A DNA stretch of 56,110 bases from Hydrogenophaga sp. (GCA_016790705.1 JAEUOT010000038.1:1-56110), one strand, 5' to 3'. Positions 20,242-28,454 are shown, counted from the stretch's first letter. Numbers and translations are program-made. The notes: a model not told the origin generated them from the letters alone.

Positions 20242-21026
20242 GGCGGGCTCACGTCACCCATGCGCGCCACGATCGTGGCGGTGCGACGGCTCAGGTAAGC
20301 CGATCCCTGGCGGGTCTCGAAGAACTTGGGGCTGGGCAGCATCACGGCGAGCCGCGCGGCCTCGGCCGGGCCGAGTTGGGCGGCCGACTTGCGGAAGTAG
20401 CGCTGTGCCGCCGCCTCGGCGCCGAAGACCCCTTCGCCCCACTCGACGCTGTTGAGGTAGATCTCCAGGATGCGGCGCTTGCTCAGCAGCGCTTCCAGCG
20501 TCAGCGTGAGCATCAGTTCCTGTCCCTTGCGCAGCAGATTGCGTTCACCGGACAGCAGCAGGTTCTTGGCCAGTTGCTGGGTGATGGTGGAGCCCCCGAC
20601 GATCTTGGCCGGCCGGATCTTGCGGATCGCCGCCTCGGCGGCCTCGGGCTTGTTGCCCAGCTTCTTCTCGATCTGGTCCTGGCGTTTCTCGAACTGGGCC
20701 TGCCGCTGTTCGTTGCGCGCCCAGGCCGTCTCGATGGCCTCCCAGTCGACGCCGCCGTGCTCGACGAAGCCCGCATCCTCCGAGGCCATCACGGCGCGTT
20801 TGAGGTGAGGGCTGATGGCCTCGTAGTCCACCCATTGCGCCGACCAGCGCCAGGTCTTGTCCGCAGTGGTGGCGCTCTCGGTGGCCACGCGCCAGGCCTC
20901 CGAGCGCATGAAGGCGGTGCTGTGCGGATCGATGACCAGCATCAGCGCGATGCGCAGCACGAAAAACAGCTCCAGCGCCACGCCGGCCAGCATCAGCCAG
21001 AGCAGCCAGCGACCGAACGACTTCAT
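20238..21026 (-). CDS. mtgA: Monofunctional peptidoglycan glycosyltransferase MtgA
   Basis: Membrane-anchored GT51 enzyme that polymerises lipid II without transpeptidase activity. The 262 residues have a membrane segment at about 7-30, the catalytic glutamate E83 in MASEDAGFVEHGG, and GGSTITQQLAKNLLLSGER at 144-162. Between them is a charged, helical-looking stretch (about 108-141, rich in Q, K, E and A), longer than in E. coli MtgA. It overlaps the PlsC-like gene by 4 nt and starts 1 nt after the TonB-like gene. Confidence 0.96.
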   Translation of the reverse strand: MKSFGRWLLWLMLAGVALELFFVLRIALMLVIDPHSTAFMRSEAWRVATESATTADKTWRWSAQWVDYEAISPHLKRAVMASEDAGFVEHGGVDWEAIETAWARNEQRQAQFEKRQDQIEKKLGNKPEAAEAAIRKIRPAKIVGGSTITQQLAKNLLLSGERNLLRKGQELMLTLTLEALLSKRRILEIYLNSVEWGEGVFGAEAAAQRYFRKSAAQLGPAEAARLAVMLPSPKFFETRQGSAYLSRRTATIVARMGDVSPP

Positions 21027-21027
21027 G

Positions 21028-21894
21028 TCACTGCGCCCCCATCTGGGTCTGGAGGCCGGCCTCGCGGGTGAAGCGGAAACGCGAGACGACCACGATCTGG
21101 TCGGCGCGCCGGCGCATGGCCTCGTTGAATTTGCCGAACGAGAGGCTGCGCACGATGGACTCGGCGCGCCGGTCGAGGGTGGTGTTGCCGGACGGCTGGA
21201 CGACTTCCGTGCCCAGCACGGTGCCGTTGTAGTTGACCGTGATCACCATGGTCAGCTCGCCGTAGAGCTTGCGGCCGCCGGACTCCGGGAAATTGGCGGT
21301 GCCGCGGTCCTCGATCTTGCGCCGCAATTCGTCGTAATAGATCGCGTAGACCTCCTCGCGGGTGGCGGGGCTGATGTAGCGTTTGCGGGGTCTTGCGTTT
21401 TCCTCGTTGATGCGCTTTTCGATCTCCGCCAGCAGCTTGGTCAGCAACTGGCGGCGGCGTTCGCGTTCGACCGTCTCGGGGTTCGGATTGACCGCCTGGA
21501 GGTCCGGCGGCGGGAGATTGGCCAATTGCTGCCGGACCTGGGCGAGGACCTGGTTCTGTTTTTCCTTCAGGGCCTCGATCAGGCGCTCGTCCTCCTCCGG
21601 CGTTTCGCCCAGCCGGGCCTCTTGCATGGAGGGTAGCGGCGAGGTCGCCCGGCCCTTCTCCGAATCGCCACCGCCCGCGAGCGAGGCCTGAGCGATGGCG
21701 TGGGCCTTGTCGGGGCGCTCGTCGCTGCGCGCGTTGACCAGAATCACCTCCAGCGGCGTGTCCTGAAACACGCGGTTGAAGCCTTCCGGGTCCACGAAGC
21801 GCACGGTGAGCAGGATGGCGTGCACCAGCACCGAGATGCCCAGGGCGATCTGGAGCGTGCTCAGCCGCCGCAGGAAGTTCAGAACCGGATTCAC
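21028..21894 (-). CDS. TonB-like envelope protein
   Basis: I start it at a GTG at 21894, because the only longer start lies inside the upstream nuclease gene. This gives 288 residues. The N-terminus has one membrane segment (about 14-31) with a histidine, as in TonB. The C-terminal ~100 residues (YGELTMVITVNYNGTVLGTEVVQPSGNTTLD) look like a TonB C-terminal domain. The middle is highly charged and probably coiled, and the Glu-Pro/Lys-Pro spacer of true TonB is absent. No exbB or exbD is nearby, so a role in iron uptake is doubtful. Confidence 0.8.
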   Translation of the reverse strand: MNPVLNFLRRLSTLQIALGISVLVHAILLTVRFVDPEGFNRVFQDTPLEVILVNARSDERPDKAHAIAQASLAGGGDSEKGRATSPLPSMQEARLGETPEEDERLIEALKEKQNQVLAQVRQQLANLPPPDLQAVNPNPETVERERRRQLLTKLLAEIEKRINEENARPRKRYISPATREEVYAIYYDELRRKIEDRGTANFPESGGRKLYGELTMVITVNYNGTVLGTEVVQPSGNTTLDRRAESIVRSLSFGKFNEAMRRRADQIVVVSRFRFTREAGLQTQMGAQ

Positions 21895-21916
21895 GGGCGC
21901 GATTATCCGTGTTGCG

Positions 21917-23965
21917 TCAGGTGCCAGCCGCAGCCTCGGCCGCACCCGGCTCGGCCTCGTTGACGTCGATGGCCAGGGCCAGCGGCGCGGCCAGCTCTTC
22001 GCCCTCGTCCTCGCCCGACTCGTCCAGCGCTTCCACCGGACCATCCAGCCGCTCGATGACGGTGCCGGAGACGTCCAGCGCGATCTCGTCGATCGCCCCC
22101 AGGCGCACCTTCACATGCGCGCCGCGCGGCAGCCCGTCCGCGCCCAGCACCGGCAGCACCAGCGGCAGCGTGTCCGCGCGCACCAGGTTGTCCTTGATCA
22201 GCGTGGCGGTCAGCTCGGTGATGCCGGCCTGTTGCAGGTGGCGCAGGGTCCAGAAGCGCTCCATGCCGTTCTGGAAGCCGTTGTAGGCGGTGTAGGCGGC
22301 GTCGAAGGCGCTGATCACCGCCATCAGGGCGGCGTCCTTGGGCTTGAACGGCGCCACCAGCGCGACGGTGTTGCCGTGGCGCGCGCAGGCGATGATCTGC
22401 CACTGGTTGACCAGGTCGACGTAGCGGCGCAAGGGCGAGGTGCTCCAGGCGTAGGCCTTGACGCCGATGCCGGCGTGCGGCGCGACCCTGGTGCCCATGC
22501 GAACCTTCATGCCGGGCGCCAGGCTGGCCTGGCTGCGGTAGATGCCGGGCACGCCACAGGCGGCCAGCCACTGGCCCCAACTGCTGTTGGCCAGGATCAT
22601 GGCCTCGGCCACCATCAGGTCCAGCGGCGCGCCGCGCGAGCGGGTGCCGATCAACACGGTCTCGCTGCCGTCGGGTTCGCTGCCGGTCACGCCCTGCAGC
22701 TTGAAGGTGTAGTCGGGCCGGTTGAAGGTCTCGGGCTTGCCGCGCACCACCTCGCGCTGCGCCTTCAGGTGCTTCGCGAGCCGGAAGATGAACGCGAGCT
22801 GCGGTTGCAGCGCCGTGATCTCGTCGCTCGCCGCGCCCGCAGCGGCGTCGCCGGTCAGCCAGGCTTCGGTGATGACGCTGTCGAGCTGGTCATGACGCAG
22901 GTTGTGCGCGATCGGCACGCGCTCCAGCGCGGTGCGGCTGTCCTTCTGCTCCAGCGTCGCTTCGTCGAAGCTCACGTAGAGCGAGACGGCCGGGCAGTCG
23001 CGCCCGGCTTCCAGCGTGTAGGACTGCACCACCGCGTCGGGCAGCATGGTGATCTTGTGGCCCGGCATGTAGACGGTGGACAGCCGGTGGCGCGCCACCT
23101 TGTCGATGGCATCGTCGGGCTTGATCGCCAGGCCGGGGGCCGCGATGTGGATGCCCAGCGTGACCGTGCCGCTGCCCAGGCCCTGCAGCGAGAGCGCGTC
23201 GTCGATCTCGGTGGTTTGCGAGTCGTCGATGGAGAACGCCTGCACAGCCGCCACGGGCAGTTCGTCGGTGATGGCCGGCGCCTGCAGGGGCGGGAAGGCC
23301 GTGCCCTTGGGGAACTGGTCGAACAGGAAGCGCTGCCAGTGGAACTGGTAGGCGCTGTTGATGGCGCCGGCCTTTTCCAGCAGGGCCAGCGGGTTGAGGT
23401 GGCTGCTGCGCGCGGCCTCGACCACGGCCTTGTACTCCGGCGCGTTCTTGTCGGGCTTGAAGAGGATCTTGTAGAGCTGCGCGCGCACCGCCTCCGGGCA
23501 GGTGCCGGCCACCAGATCGGCGGTCCAGGCGTCGATCTGTGCCTGGATCTGCTTCTTCTTTTCGATGGCGGCGAGGGCCTGGGCCACGATCTCGGCCGGG
23601 GCTTTCTTGTAGCGGCCCTTGCCGGCGCGGCGGAAGTAGTGCGGCGCGCCCTGCAGGCAGATCAGCGCGGCGACCTGTTGCTCCACGCTGGGCGGGTCGC
23701 TGAAGTAGTCGGCGGCCAGATCGGCAAAGCCGAACTCGTCTTCGGGAGCGAATTCGTAGGCCAGCTCCAGCTCCATGGTCGCGGCCAGGGCGGTGGCGGC
23801 GGGCATGAGCTGGGCCGGTGCAGGCTTCTCGAAACGCAGCAGGGTGTTGGCCAGCTTGAGCTTAAGGCGCTTGCCCGAATCGAGCTCCACCTGCAGGGAG
23901 CTTTCGGCTTCGGACATGAGGCGGCCGGTCATCAGTTTGCCGGCCTCGTCGAACAGGATGTGCAT
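21917..23965 (-). CDS. RNB-domain (RNase II family) exoribonuclease
   Basis: A 3'-5' exoribonuclease of the RNase II/RNase R superfamily. The 682 residues contain the RNB active-site cluster SIDDSQTTEIDDALSL near residue 250, followed by GIHIAAPGLAIKP and TVYMPGHKITMLP. The C-terminal part carries SPLRRYVDLVNQWQ. A C-terminal S1 domain, as in RNase R, is not obvious, so this is the shorter RNase II-like type. I prefer the ATG at 23965 (MHILFDEAGKLM) from recalled homologues. An ATG at 23983 is the alternative; neither has a strong ribosome-binding site. Confidence 0.9.
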   Translation of the reverse strand: MHILFDEAGKLMTGRLMSEAESSLQVELDSGKRLKLKLANTLLRFEKPAPAQLMPAATALAATMELELAYEFAPEDEFGFADLAADYFSDPPSVEQQVAALICLQGAPHYFRRAGKGRYKKAPAEIVAQALAAIEKKKQIQAQIDAWTADLVAGTCPEAVRAQLYKILFKPDKNAPEYKAVVEAARSSHLNPLALLEKAGAINSAYQFHWQRFLFDQFPKGTAFPPLQAPAITDELPVAAVQAFSIDDSQTTEIDDALSLQGLGSGTVTLGIHIAAPGLAIKPDDAIDKVARHRLSTVYMPGHKITMLPDAVVQSYTLEAGRDCPAVSLYVSFDEATLEQKDSRTALERVPIAHNLRHDQLDSVITEAWLTGDAAAGAASDEITALQPQLAFIFRLAKHLKAQREVVRGKPETFNRPDYTFKLQGVTGSEPDGSETVLIGTRSRGAPLDLMVAEAMILANSSWGQWLAACGVPGIYRSQASLAPGMKVRMGTRVAPHAGIGVKAYAWSTSPLRRYVDLVNQWQIIACARHGNTVALVAPFKPKDAALMAVISAFDAAYTAYNGFQNGMERFWTLRHLQQAGITELTATLIKDNLVRADTLPLVLPVLGADGLPRGAHVKVRLGAIDEIALDVSGTVIERLDGPVEALDESGEDEGEELAAPLALAIDVNEAEPGAAEAAAGT

Positions 23966-24004
23966 GGGGCGGGATTGTCCCATGCCGGACCCGGGGCCCC
24001 GCCG

Positions 24005-24631
24005 TCAGCGCGCCGGGCGCAGGAACCGGATCAGCGCCTCCAGGTGGTGCTCGAAATCGCTGATGGCATGGTCGCCTTCGGGCAGGTCCAGGACGCTGCC
24101 GCCTGCGCAGAAAGTCGTCATTTCCTGCCAGTCGAGCACTTCGTCCTTCTGCGACAGCAGGGCGAACAAGCGGTCGGGGGTTGCGGGGTGTTGTCGGGCC
24201 AGCCGGTCGATGTCCGCCGCCAGCGTCTCCAGTTCGCCGATGAATTCGGCGCGGAAGAAGATGTGTTCGTCCGGGTTCTGCCAGACCGGGTGCTCGCCGA
24301 TGTATCTGGCGAGGTCGCGCTGGGGGAACGGGGCGGGGTTGAGCAGGACGGCGCGCCAGCCGGCCCGCAGCGATTGCCAGCGGGCGTAGAAGCCGCCCAG
24401 CGAGGAGCCGATGACGGCGGAGGTCTGCACGGGCCAGTCGTCGGTCAGCCGCCGGATCATGTCTGCGGCCGCTCGCGGGGACGGCGGCAGTTGCGGGCAG
24501 CACCAGACCACCGACGGGTGCTGCGTTCGCATCCGATGCGCGACCTGCAGGGCCTTGGCCGAGCCGGGGGACGAGCGAAAACCGTGCAAGTAAAGCAGGT
24601 GAGTGGTGGCGGGGGCGGCGGTGGCGTCCAT
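24005..24631 (-). CDS. YqiA/YcfP-family alpha/beta-fold esterase
   Basis: A 208-residue serine hydrolase. The oxyanion region is LLYLHGFRSSP (HGF at 16-18). The nucleophile elbow GSSLGG is at 75-80 with S77 as nucleophile. QKDEVLDW supplies the acid and GDHAISDF near the C-terminus the histidine. E. coli YqiA is an esterase on short acyl esters; the natural substrate is unknown. It is the first gene of the seven-gene minus-strand run. Its start is 23 nt from the divergent rodA start. Confidence 0.9.
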   Translation of the reverse strand: MDATAAPATTHLLYLHGFRSSPGSAKALQVAHRMRTQHPSVVWCCPQLPPSPRAAADMIRRLTDDWPVQTSAVIGSSLGGFYARWQSLRAGWRAVLLNPAPFPQRDLARYIGEHPVWQNPDEHIFFRAEFIGELETLAADIDRLARQHPATPDRLFALLSQKDEVLDWQEMTTFCAGGSVLDLPEGDHAISDFEHHLEALIRFLRPAR

Positions 24632-24654
24632 CGGGCAAGGATAATCGCGTGTTC

Positions 24655-25809
24655 ATGGCCGCTGTTCTCGACAAACCCACACTCTGGCAACGCATCAGCC
24701 CGGTATTCCGCGGCTTCGATGTGCCGCTGGCGATTGCCGTGCTGCTGCTGGCGGCCGGTGGCCTGATCACGATGTATTCCGTCGGCTACGACCACGGGAC
24801 TCGCTTTTCCGCCCACGGGCGCAACATGCTGCTGGCCCTGGGCGTCCTGTTCGCCCTGTCCCAGACGCCGCCGCAGCGCCTGATGGCGCTGGCGGTGCCG
24901 ATGTACACCGTGGGCGTGGTGCTGCTGCTGGGCGTCGCCCTGTTCGGGATCACCAAGAAAGGCGCCACACGCTGGATCAACGTGGGTGTGGTGATTCAGC
25001 CCAGCGAGTTGATGAAGGTGGCGATGCCACTCATGCTGGCGTGGTGGTTCCAGCGTCGGGAGGGCATGCTCAAGCCGTTGGACTTCGTGATGGCCGGGGT
25101 CCTGCTGGCGGTGCCGGCGGCGCTGATTCTCAAGCAGCCCGATCTGGGCACCACCCTGCTGGTCGTGGCCTCCGGGGTGGCGGTGATCTTTTTCGCCGGA
25201 CTGAGCTGGAAGCTGATCATTCCGCCGGTGCTGCTGGGCCTGGTGGGCGTGGTGACGCTGGTGGTCATGGAGCCGCAATGGTGTGCGCCGGATGTGGACT
25301 GGAAGATCCTGCATGAGTACCAGCGCCAGCGCGTCTGCACCTTGCTGGACCCGTCGAAAGACCCGCTCGGCAAGGGGTTTCACATCATCCAGGGCATGAT
25401 CGCCATCGGCTCCGGTGGCGTCTGGGGCAAGGGTTTCATGCAGGGCACGCAGACCCACCTCGAGTTCATTCCCGAACGCACCACCGACTTCATCTTTGCC
25501 GCGTTTTCCGAAGAGTTCGGCTTGATGGGAACGCTCAGCCTGATCGCCGCGTTCCTGTTCCTGATCGTGCGTGGCCTGACCATCGCGCTGGAGGCGCCCA
25601 CCCTGTTTGCCCGGCTGCTGGCCGGGGCGATGACGACCAATCTGTTCGTCTACGCCTTTGTCAACATGGGCATGGTCAGCGGCATCCTGCCGGTCGTGGG
25701 TGTGCCGCTGCCCTTCATCAGCTATGGCGGCACGGCCATGGTGACCCTCGGGGTGTCGCTGGGGATCCTCATGTCGATCGCCAAGTCCAAGCGGCTGATG
25801 CAGTCATGA
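24655..25809 (+). CDS. rodA: Elongation-specific peptidoglycan glycosyltransferase RodA
   Basis: SEDS glycosyltransferase of the elongasome that polymerises lateral-wall glycan with PBP2. The 384-residue reading starts MAAVLDKPTLWQR. An in-frame GTG at 24649 is an alternative and has AAGGA 7 nt upstream. About ten membrane segments carry KKGATRWINVGVVIQPSELMK, RTTDFIFAAFSEEFG and LPFISYGGTAM. A -10-like GATAAT (24640-24645) ends 9 nt before the ATG. Its usual partners mreBCD and the PBP2 gene are not in the window. Confidence 0.96.
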   Translation: MAAVLDKPTLWQRISPVFRGFDVPLAIAVLLLAAGGLITMYSVGYDHGTRFSAHGRNMLLALGVLFALSQTPPQRLMALAVPMYTVGVVLLLGVALFGITKKGATRWINVGVVIQPSELMKVAMPLMLAWWFQRREGMLKPLDFVMAGVLLAVPAALILKQPDLGTTLLVVASGVAVIFFAGLSWKLIIPPVLLGLVGVVTLVVMEPQWCAPDVDWKILHEYQRQRVCTLLDPSKDPLGKGFHIIQGMIAIGSGGVWGKGFMQGTQTHLEFIPERTTDFIFAAFSEEFGLMGTLSLIAAFLFLIVRGLTIALEAPTLFARLLAGAMTTNLFVYAFVNMGMVSGILPVVGVPLPFISYGGTAMVTLGVSLGILMSIAKSKRLMQS

Positions 25810-26711
25810 CCTCGCGTCCTGCCTCGGTCGCCATGGTGGGCGCCGGCAACATGGGGGGCGCCATGGTGGCGCGTTTGTGCGATGGCGGGATGCCGGTGGT
25901 GGTGTGCGATATCGATCCGGGGCGCCAGCGGCAGGCGCTGGCCGCAGGTGCCACGTTGGCCCGGACCCCCGCAGAGGCGGCCAGCGCGCTGCGCGATGGC
26001 GGCGTGTTGATCGTGTGTGTGGTGGACGCGGCGCAGACCCGCGACGTCCTGTTTGGCAACCAGGGGGCGGTTGCGCAACTGCGGCGGGAACACACGGTGA
26101 TGCTGTGCCCGACGATTGCGCCCCAGGATACCGAGGCGCTGGCAGCGGACCTTGCCGGGCAAGGGGTCGGCTGCATCGACGCGCCCATGTCAGGCGGTCC
26201 GGCGCGGGCGCGTGACGGCAGCATGAGCCTGATGCTGGCGGGGTCGGCTTCCTTGCTGGCACGCCATGAGGCCTTGTTGGCGCGGCTGTCGTCGCGGCGC
26301 TTCGTCATCAGCGAGCGGGTGGGCGACGGCGCCCGCACCAAGCTGGTCAACAACCTGCTTGCCGGCATCAATCTGGTCGGCGCGGCCGAGGTGATCGCGC
26401 TGGCCGAGCGGCTGGGGCTGGACGCGGGCGCCACGCTGGACGTGATCGAACAGTCCAGCGGTCAGAGCTGGATCGGCTCGGACCGCCTGCGGCGGGCCAT
26501 CGCGGGCGATTTCGAGCCGCGCGCCCACGTGACGCTGCTGGAGAAAGACACCCGGCTGGCGGTCGAGGCGGCGACGGTGGCCGGCTTCGAGGGCCCGCTG
26601 GGCGCCCGTGCGGCCGCCGTCTTCGCGCAGGCGCACGCCGCCGGACTGGCCGATCTGGACGACGGCGCCCTGCTGACCCTGCTGCGCGCGGGGCGGTCCC
26701 AATCCCACTGA
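25806..26711 (+). CDS. 3-hydroxyisobutyrate dehydrogenase-family NAD(P)-dependent oxidoreductase
   Basis: A 301-residue beta-hydroxyacid dehydrogenase. The N-terminal Rossmann motif is VGAGNMGG (11-18). The substrate-binding motif is DAPMSGGPARARDGSMSLMLAG (split here: DAPMSGG, then GSMSLMLAG; S129 lies in SGG). The catalytic lysine is K179 in KLVNNLLAG. Candidate substrates include 3-hydroxyisobutyrate, tartronate semialdehyde and phosphorylated sugar acids, and sequence alone does not decide. It overlaps rodA by 4 nt (ATGA), so it is co-transcribed with a cell-wall gene without an obvious functional link. Confidence 0.85.
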   Translation: MTSRPASVAMVGAGNMGGAMVARLCDGGMPVVVCDIDPGRQRQALAAGATLARTPAEAASALRDGGVLIVCVVDAAQTRDVLFGNQGAVAQLRREHTVMLCPTIAPQDTEALAADLAGQGVGCIDAPMSGGPARARDGSMSLMLAGSASLLARHEALLARLSSRRFVISERVGDGARTKLVNNLLAGINLVGAAEVIALAERLGLDAGATLDVIEQSSGQSWIGSDRLRRAIAGDFEPRAHVTLLEKDTRLAVEAATVAGFEGPLGARAAAVFAQAHAAGLADLDDGALLTLLRAGRSQSH

Positions 26712-26759
26712 CGGAATCGGGGTCGCGGGGCAGGACCGGCGCGGCACCGTCCGGCTTCC

Positions 26760-26765
26760 TACAAT
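26760..26765 (+). promoter_or_regulatory. -10-like hexamer directly before tldD
   Basis: TACAAT ends 6 nt before the tldD ATG, with six C residues between. Transcription starting the usual distance downstream would begin at the ATG, implying a leaderless mRNA. There is no Shine-Dalgarno sequence in the spacer. No good -35 lies 17 nt upstream. Confidence 0.5.
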
Positions 26766-26771
26766 CCCCCC

Positions 26772-28232
26772 ATGATTGCCCGCGAACCCACCCTGGCCCG
26801 ACTGGCCACCGCCGAAAGCCTGCTGCTCACGCCGTACGGCCTGACCATGTCCCACCTGCAGCGCGCGCTGGGCGAGATCGCCTCGTACGGCGCCGACGAT
26901 GCCGACCTCTATTTCCAGACCACACGCAGCGAGGGCTGGAGCCTGGAAGAGGGCATCGTCAAGACCGGGAGTTTCAGCATTGATCAGGGCGTGGGTGTGC
27001 GCGCCGTCAGTGGCGAGAAAACCGCCTTCGCCTACTCGGACGACCTGTCCTGGGAGTCGCTGCTGGACGCCGCCCACACCGTGCGTTCGATCGCCGGCCA
27101 GGGCCAGAGCCGCAAGGTGCGTGTGCCGTCGGTCAAGACCTCGAAATCGCGCTCGCTGTACCCGGGGCTGGACCCTATCGGCACGCTGGACAGCGCCGCC
27201 AAGATCGCTTTGCTGGAGCAGGTGGAAAAGCTGGCCAAGGCGCGTGATCCGCGCGTGGTGCAGGTGATGGCCAGCCTGGCGGCAGAACACGATGTGGTGC
27301 TGATTGCGCGCGCCGACGGCACGGTGGCGGCCGATGTGCGACCGCTGGTGCGCCTGTCGCTGACGGTGATCGCCGAGCAGAACGGCCGGCGCGAGATGGG
27401 CAGTTCGGGTGGCGGCGGCCGTTTCGGACTCGCGTATTTCGACGACGCGACCGTGAATGGTTACGTCGAGGAGGCGGTGTCGTCGGCCTTGACCAATCTG
27501 GATGCGCGCCCCGCGCCGGCCGGGGAGATGACGGTGGTGCTCGGGCCGGGATGGCCCGGCGTGCTGCTGCATGAAGCCGTGGGTCACGGCCTGGAAGGTG
27601 ACTTCAACCGCAAGGGCTCCAGCGCGTTCAGCGGCCGCATTGGCCAGCGGGTGGCGGCCAAGGGCGTGACCGTGCTGGACGACGGTACCATCGCCGACCG
27701 CCGCGGCTCGCTCAATGTCGACGATGAGGGCTGCACCACGCAGAAGAACGTGCTGATCGAGGACGGCATCCTCAAGGGCTACATCCAGGACGCGATGAAC
27801 GCGCGCCTGATGGGTGTCAAGCCGACAGGCAACGGTCGCCGCGAAAGCTATGCCCACGTGCCCATGCCGCGCATGACCAACACCTACATGCTGGGTGGCG
27901 ACAAGAGCCCCGAGGAAATCGTCGCGTCCATCAAGAAGGGCCTGTACGCCACCAACTTCGGCGGTGGCCAGGTCGACATCACCAGCGGCAAATTCGTCTT
28001 CTCCGCCAGCCAGGCCTACTGGGTCGAGAACGGCAAGATCCAGTACCCGGTCAAGGGCGCGACCCTGGTCGGCAGCGGCCCCGAGTCGCTCAAGAAGATC
28101 AGCATGATCGGCAACGACATGCGGCTGGACAGCGGCGTCGGCACCTGCGGCAAGGAAGGCCAGAGCGTGCCGGTCGGGGTGGGCCAGCCGACGCTGCGCA
28201 TCGAAGGTCTGACCGTCGGCGGAACCGCATGA
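26772..28232 (+). CDS. tldD: Metalloprotease TldD
   Basis: TldD forms a heterodimeric zinc protease with TldE/PmbA, which degrades unfolded peptides and matures some modified peptides. The 486 residues contain the HExxxH zinc site HEAVGH (267-272) in LLHEAVGHGLEGDF, plus VDDEGCTTQKNVLIEDG and the C-terminal GSGPESLKKISMIGND. Its partner pmbA is not in the window. A dispersed repeat and the aroG attenuator follow. Confidence 0.97.
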   Translation: MIAREPTLARLATAESLLLTPYGLTMSHLQRALGEIASYGADDADLYFQTTRSEGWSLEEGIVKTGSFSIDQGVGVRAVSGEKTAFAYSDDLSWESLLDAAHTVRSIAGQGQSRKVRVPSVKTSKSRSLYPGLDPIGTLDSAAKIALLEQVEKLAKARDPRVVQVMASLAAEHDVVLIARADGTVAADVRPLVRLSLTVIAEQNGRREMGSSGGGGRFGLAYFDDATVNGYVEEAVSSALTNLDARPAPAGEMTVVLGPGWPGVLLHEAVGHGLEGDFNRKGSSAFSGRIGQRVAAKGVTVLDDGTIADRRGSLNVDDEGCTTQKNVLIEDGILKGYIQDAMNARLMGVKPTGNGRRESYAHVPMPRMTNTYMLGGDKSPEEIVASIKKGLYATNFGGGQVDITSGKFVFSASQAYWVENGKIQYPVKGATLVGSGPESLKKISMIGNDMRLDSGVGTCGKEGQSVPVGVGQPTLRIEGLTVGGTA

Positions 28233-28253
28233 GAGGAGGGAAATCCTCCAGCA

Positions 28254-28334
28254 CACACCGCGGAACCGGCTTTGCCGGGCCGCTGGTGTGGTCCCCCTAT
28301 GGGGGAAGACGCGCAGCGGCGCAGGGGGTGCGCC
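28254..28334 (-). repeat. Dispersed palindromic repeat, copy B (inverted)
   Basis: On the minus strand this reads CACCCCCTGCGCCGCTGCGC, then a C-run/G-run hairpin (CCCCC, then AGGGGG), then ACCACACCAGCGGCCCGGC and GCCGGTTCCGCGGTGTG. It matches copies A (16769-16846) and C (55280-55360) block by block. It lies between tldD and the aroG leader. Confidence 0.85.
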
Positions 28335-28359
28335 TGTAAGGCGCTCGAAATTCTGCCTG

Positions 28360-28368
28360 TGCTACATT
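28360..28368 (+). promoter_or_regulatory. Extended -10 promoter for the aroG leader
   Basis: TGCTACATT is an extended -10 (TGn plus TACATT at 28363-28368). Transcription would start near 28375-28376, only one or two nucleotides before the leader-peptide ATG at 28377. No -35 is evident, which is tolerable for an extended -10 promoter. It lies just downstream of repeat copy B. Confidence 0.5.
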
Positions 28369-28376
28369 CGCGACCT

Positions 28377-28454
28377 ATGCAAACCCGCGCCGCCATCTTT
28401 TTTGGCTTTTACTTTTGGTTCTCGGTCCCCGGCGGACGAGAGGCAACGGTGTAA
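28377..28454 (+). CDS. Aromatic leader peptide of aroG
   Basis: A 25-codon frame starting MQTRAAI. Residues 8-15 are FFGFYFWF: five Phe, one Tyr and one Trp in eight codons (28398-28421). The peptide continues SVPGGREATV to a TAA stop. Such clustering is the hallmark of a ribosome-stalling leader peptide for aromatic amino-acid control. It is followed at once by mutually exclusive RNA hairpins and the DAHP synthase gene. The same frame is open upstream to 28272, but that part lies in the repeat element and has no signal. Confidence 0.82.
   Translation: MQTRAAIFFGFYFWFSVPGGREATV

Noticed and set aside
21776-24766. Plus-strand open frame of 996 codons opposite the RNB nuclease and yqiA genes
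   Set aside because: Antisense shadow of strongly supported minus-strand genes. The composition is dominated by Gly, Arg, Gln and His, with no domain.
28235-28249. GGAGG/CCTCC hairpin just after tldD as a terminator
   Set aside because: Only a 5-bp stem with no U-tract. The following dispersed repeat is a stronger structure, but its terminator role is unproven too.
28272-28376. Longer 60-residue version of the aroG leader peptide
   Set aside because: The upstream part lies in repeat copy B and precedes the extended -10. Only the peptide from 28377 is placed for attenuation.
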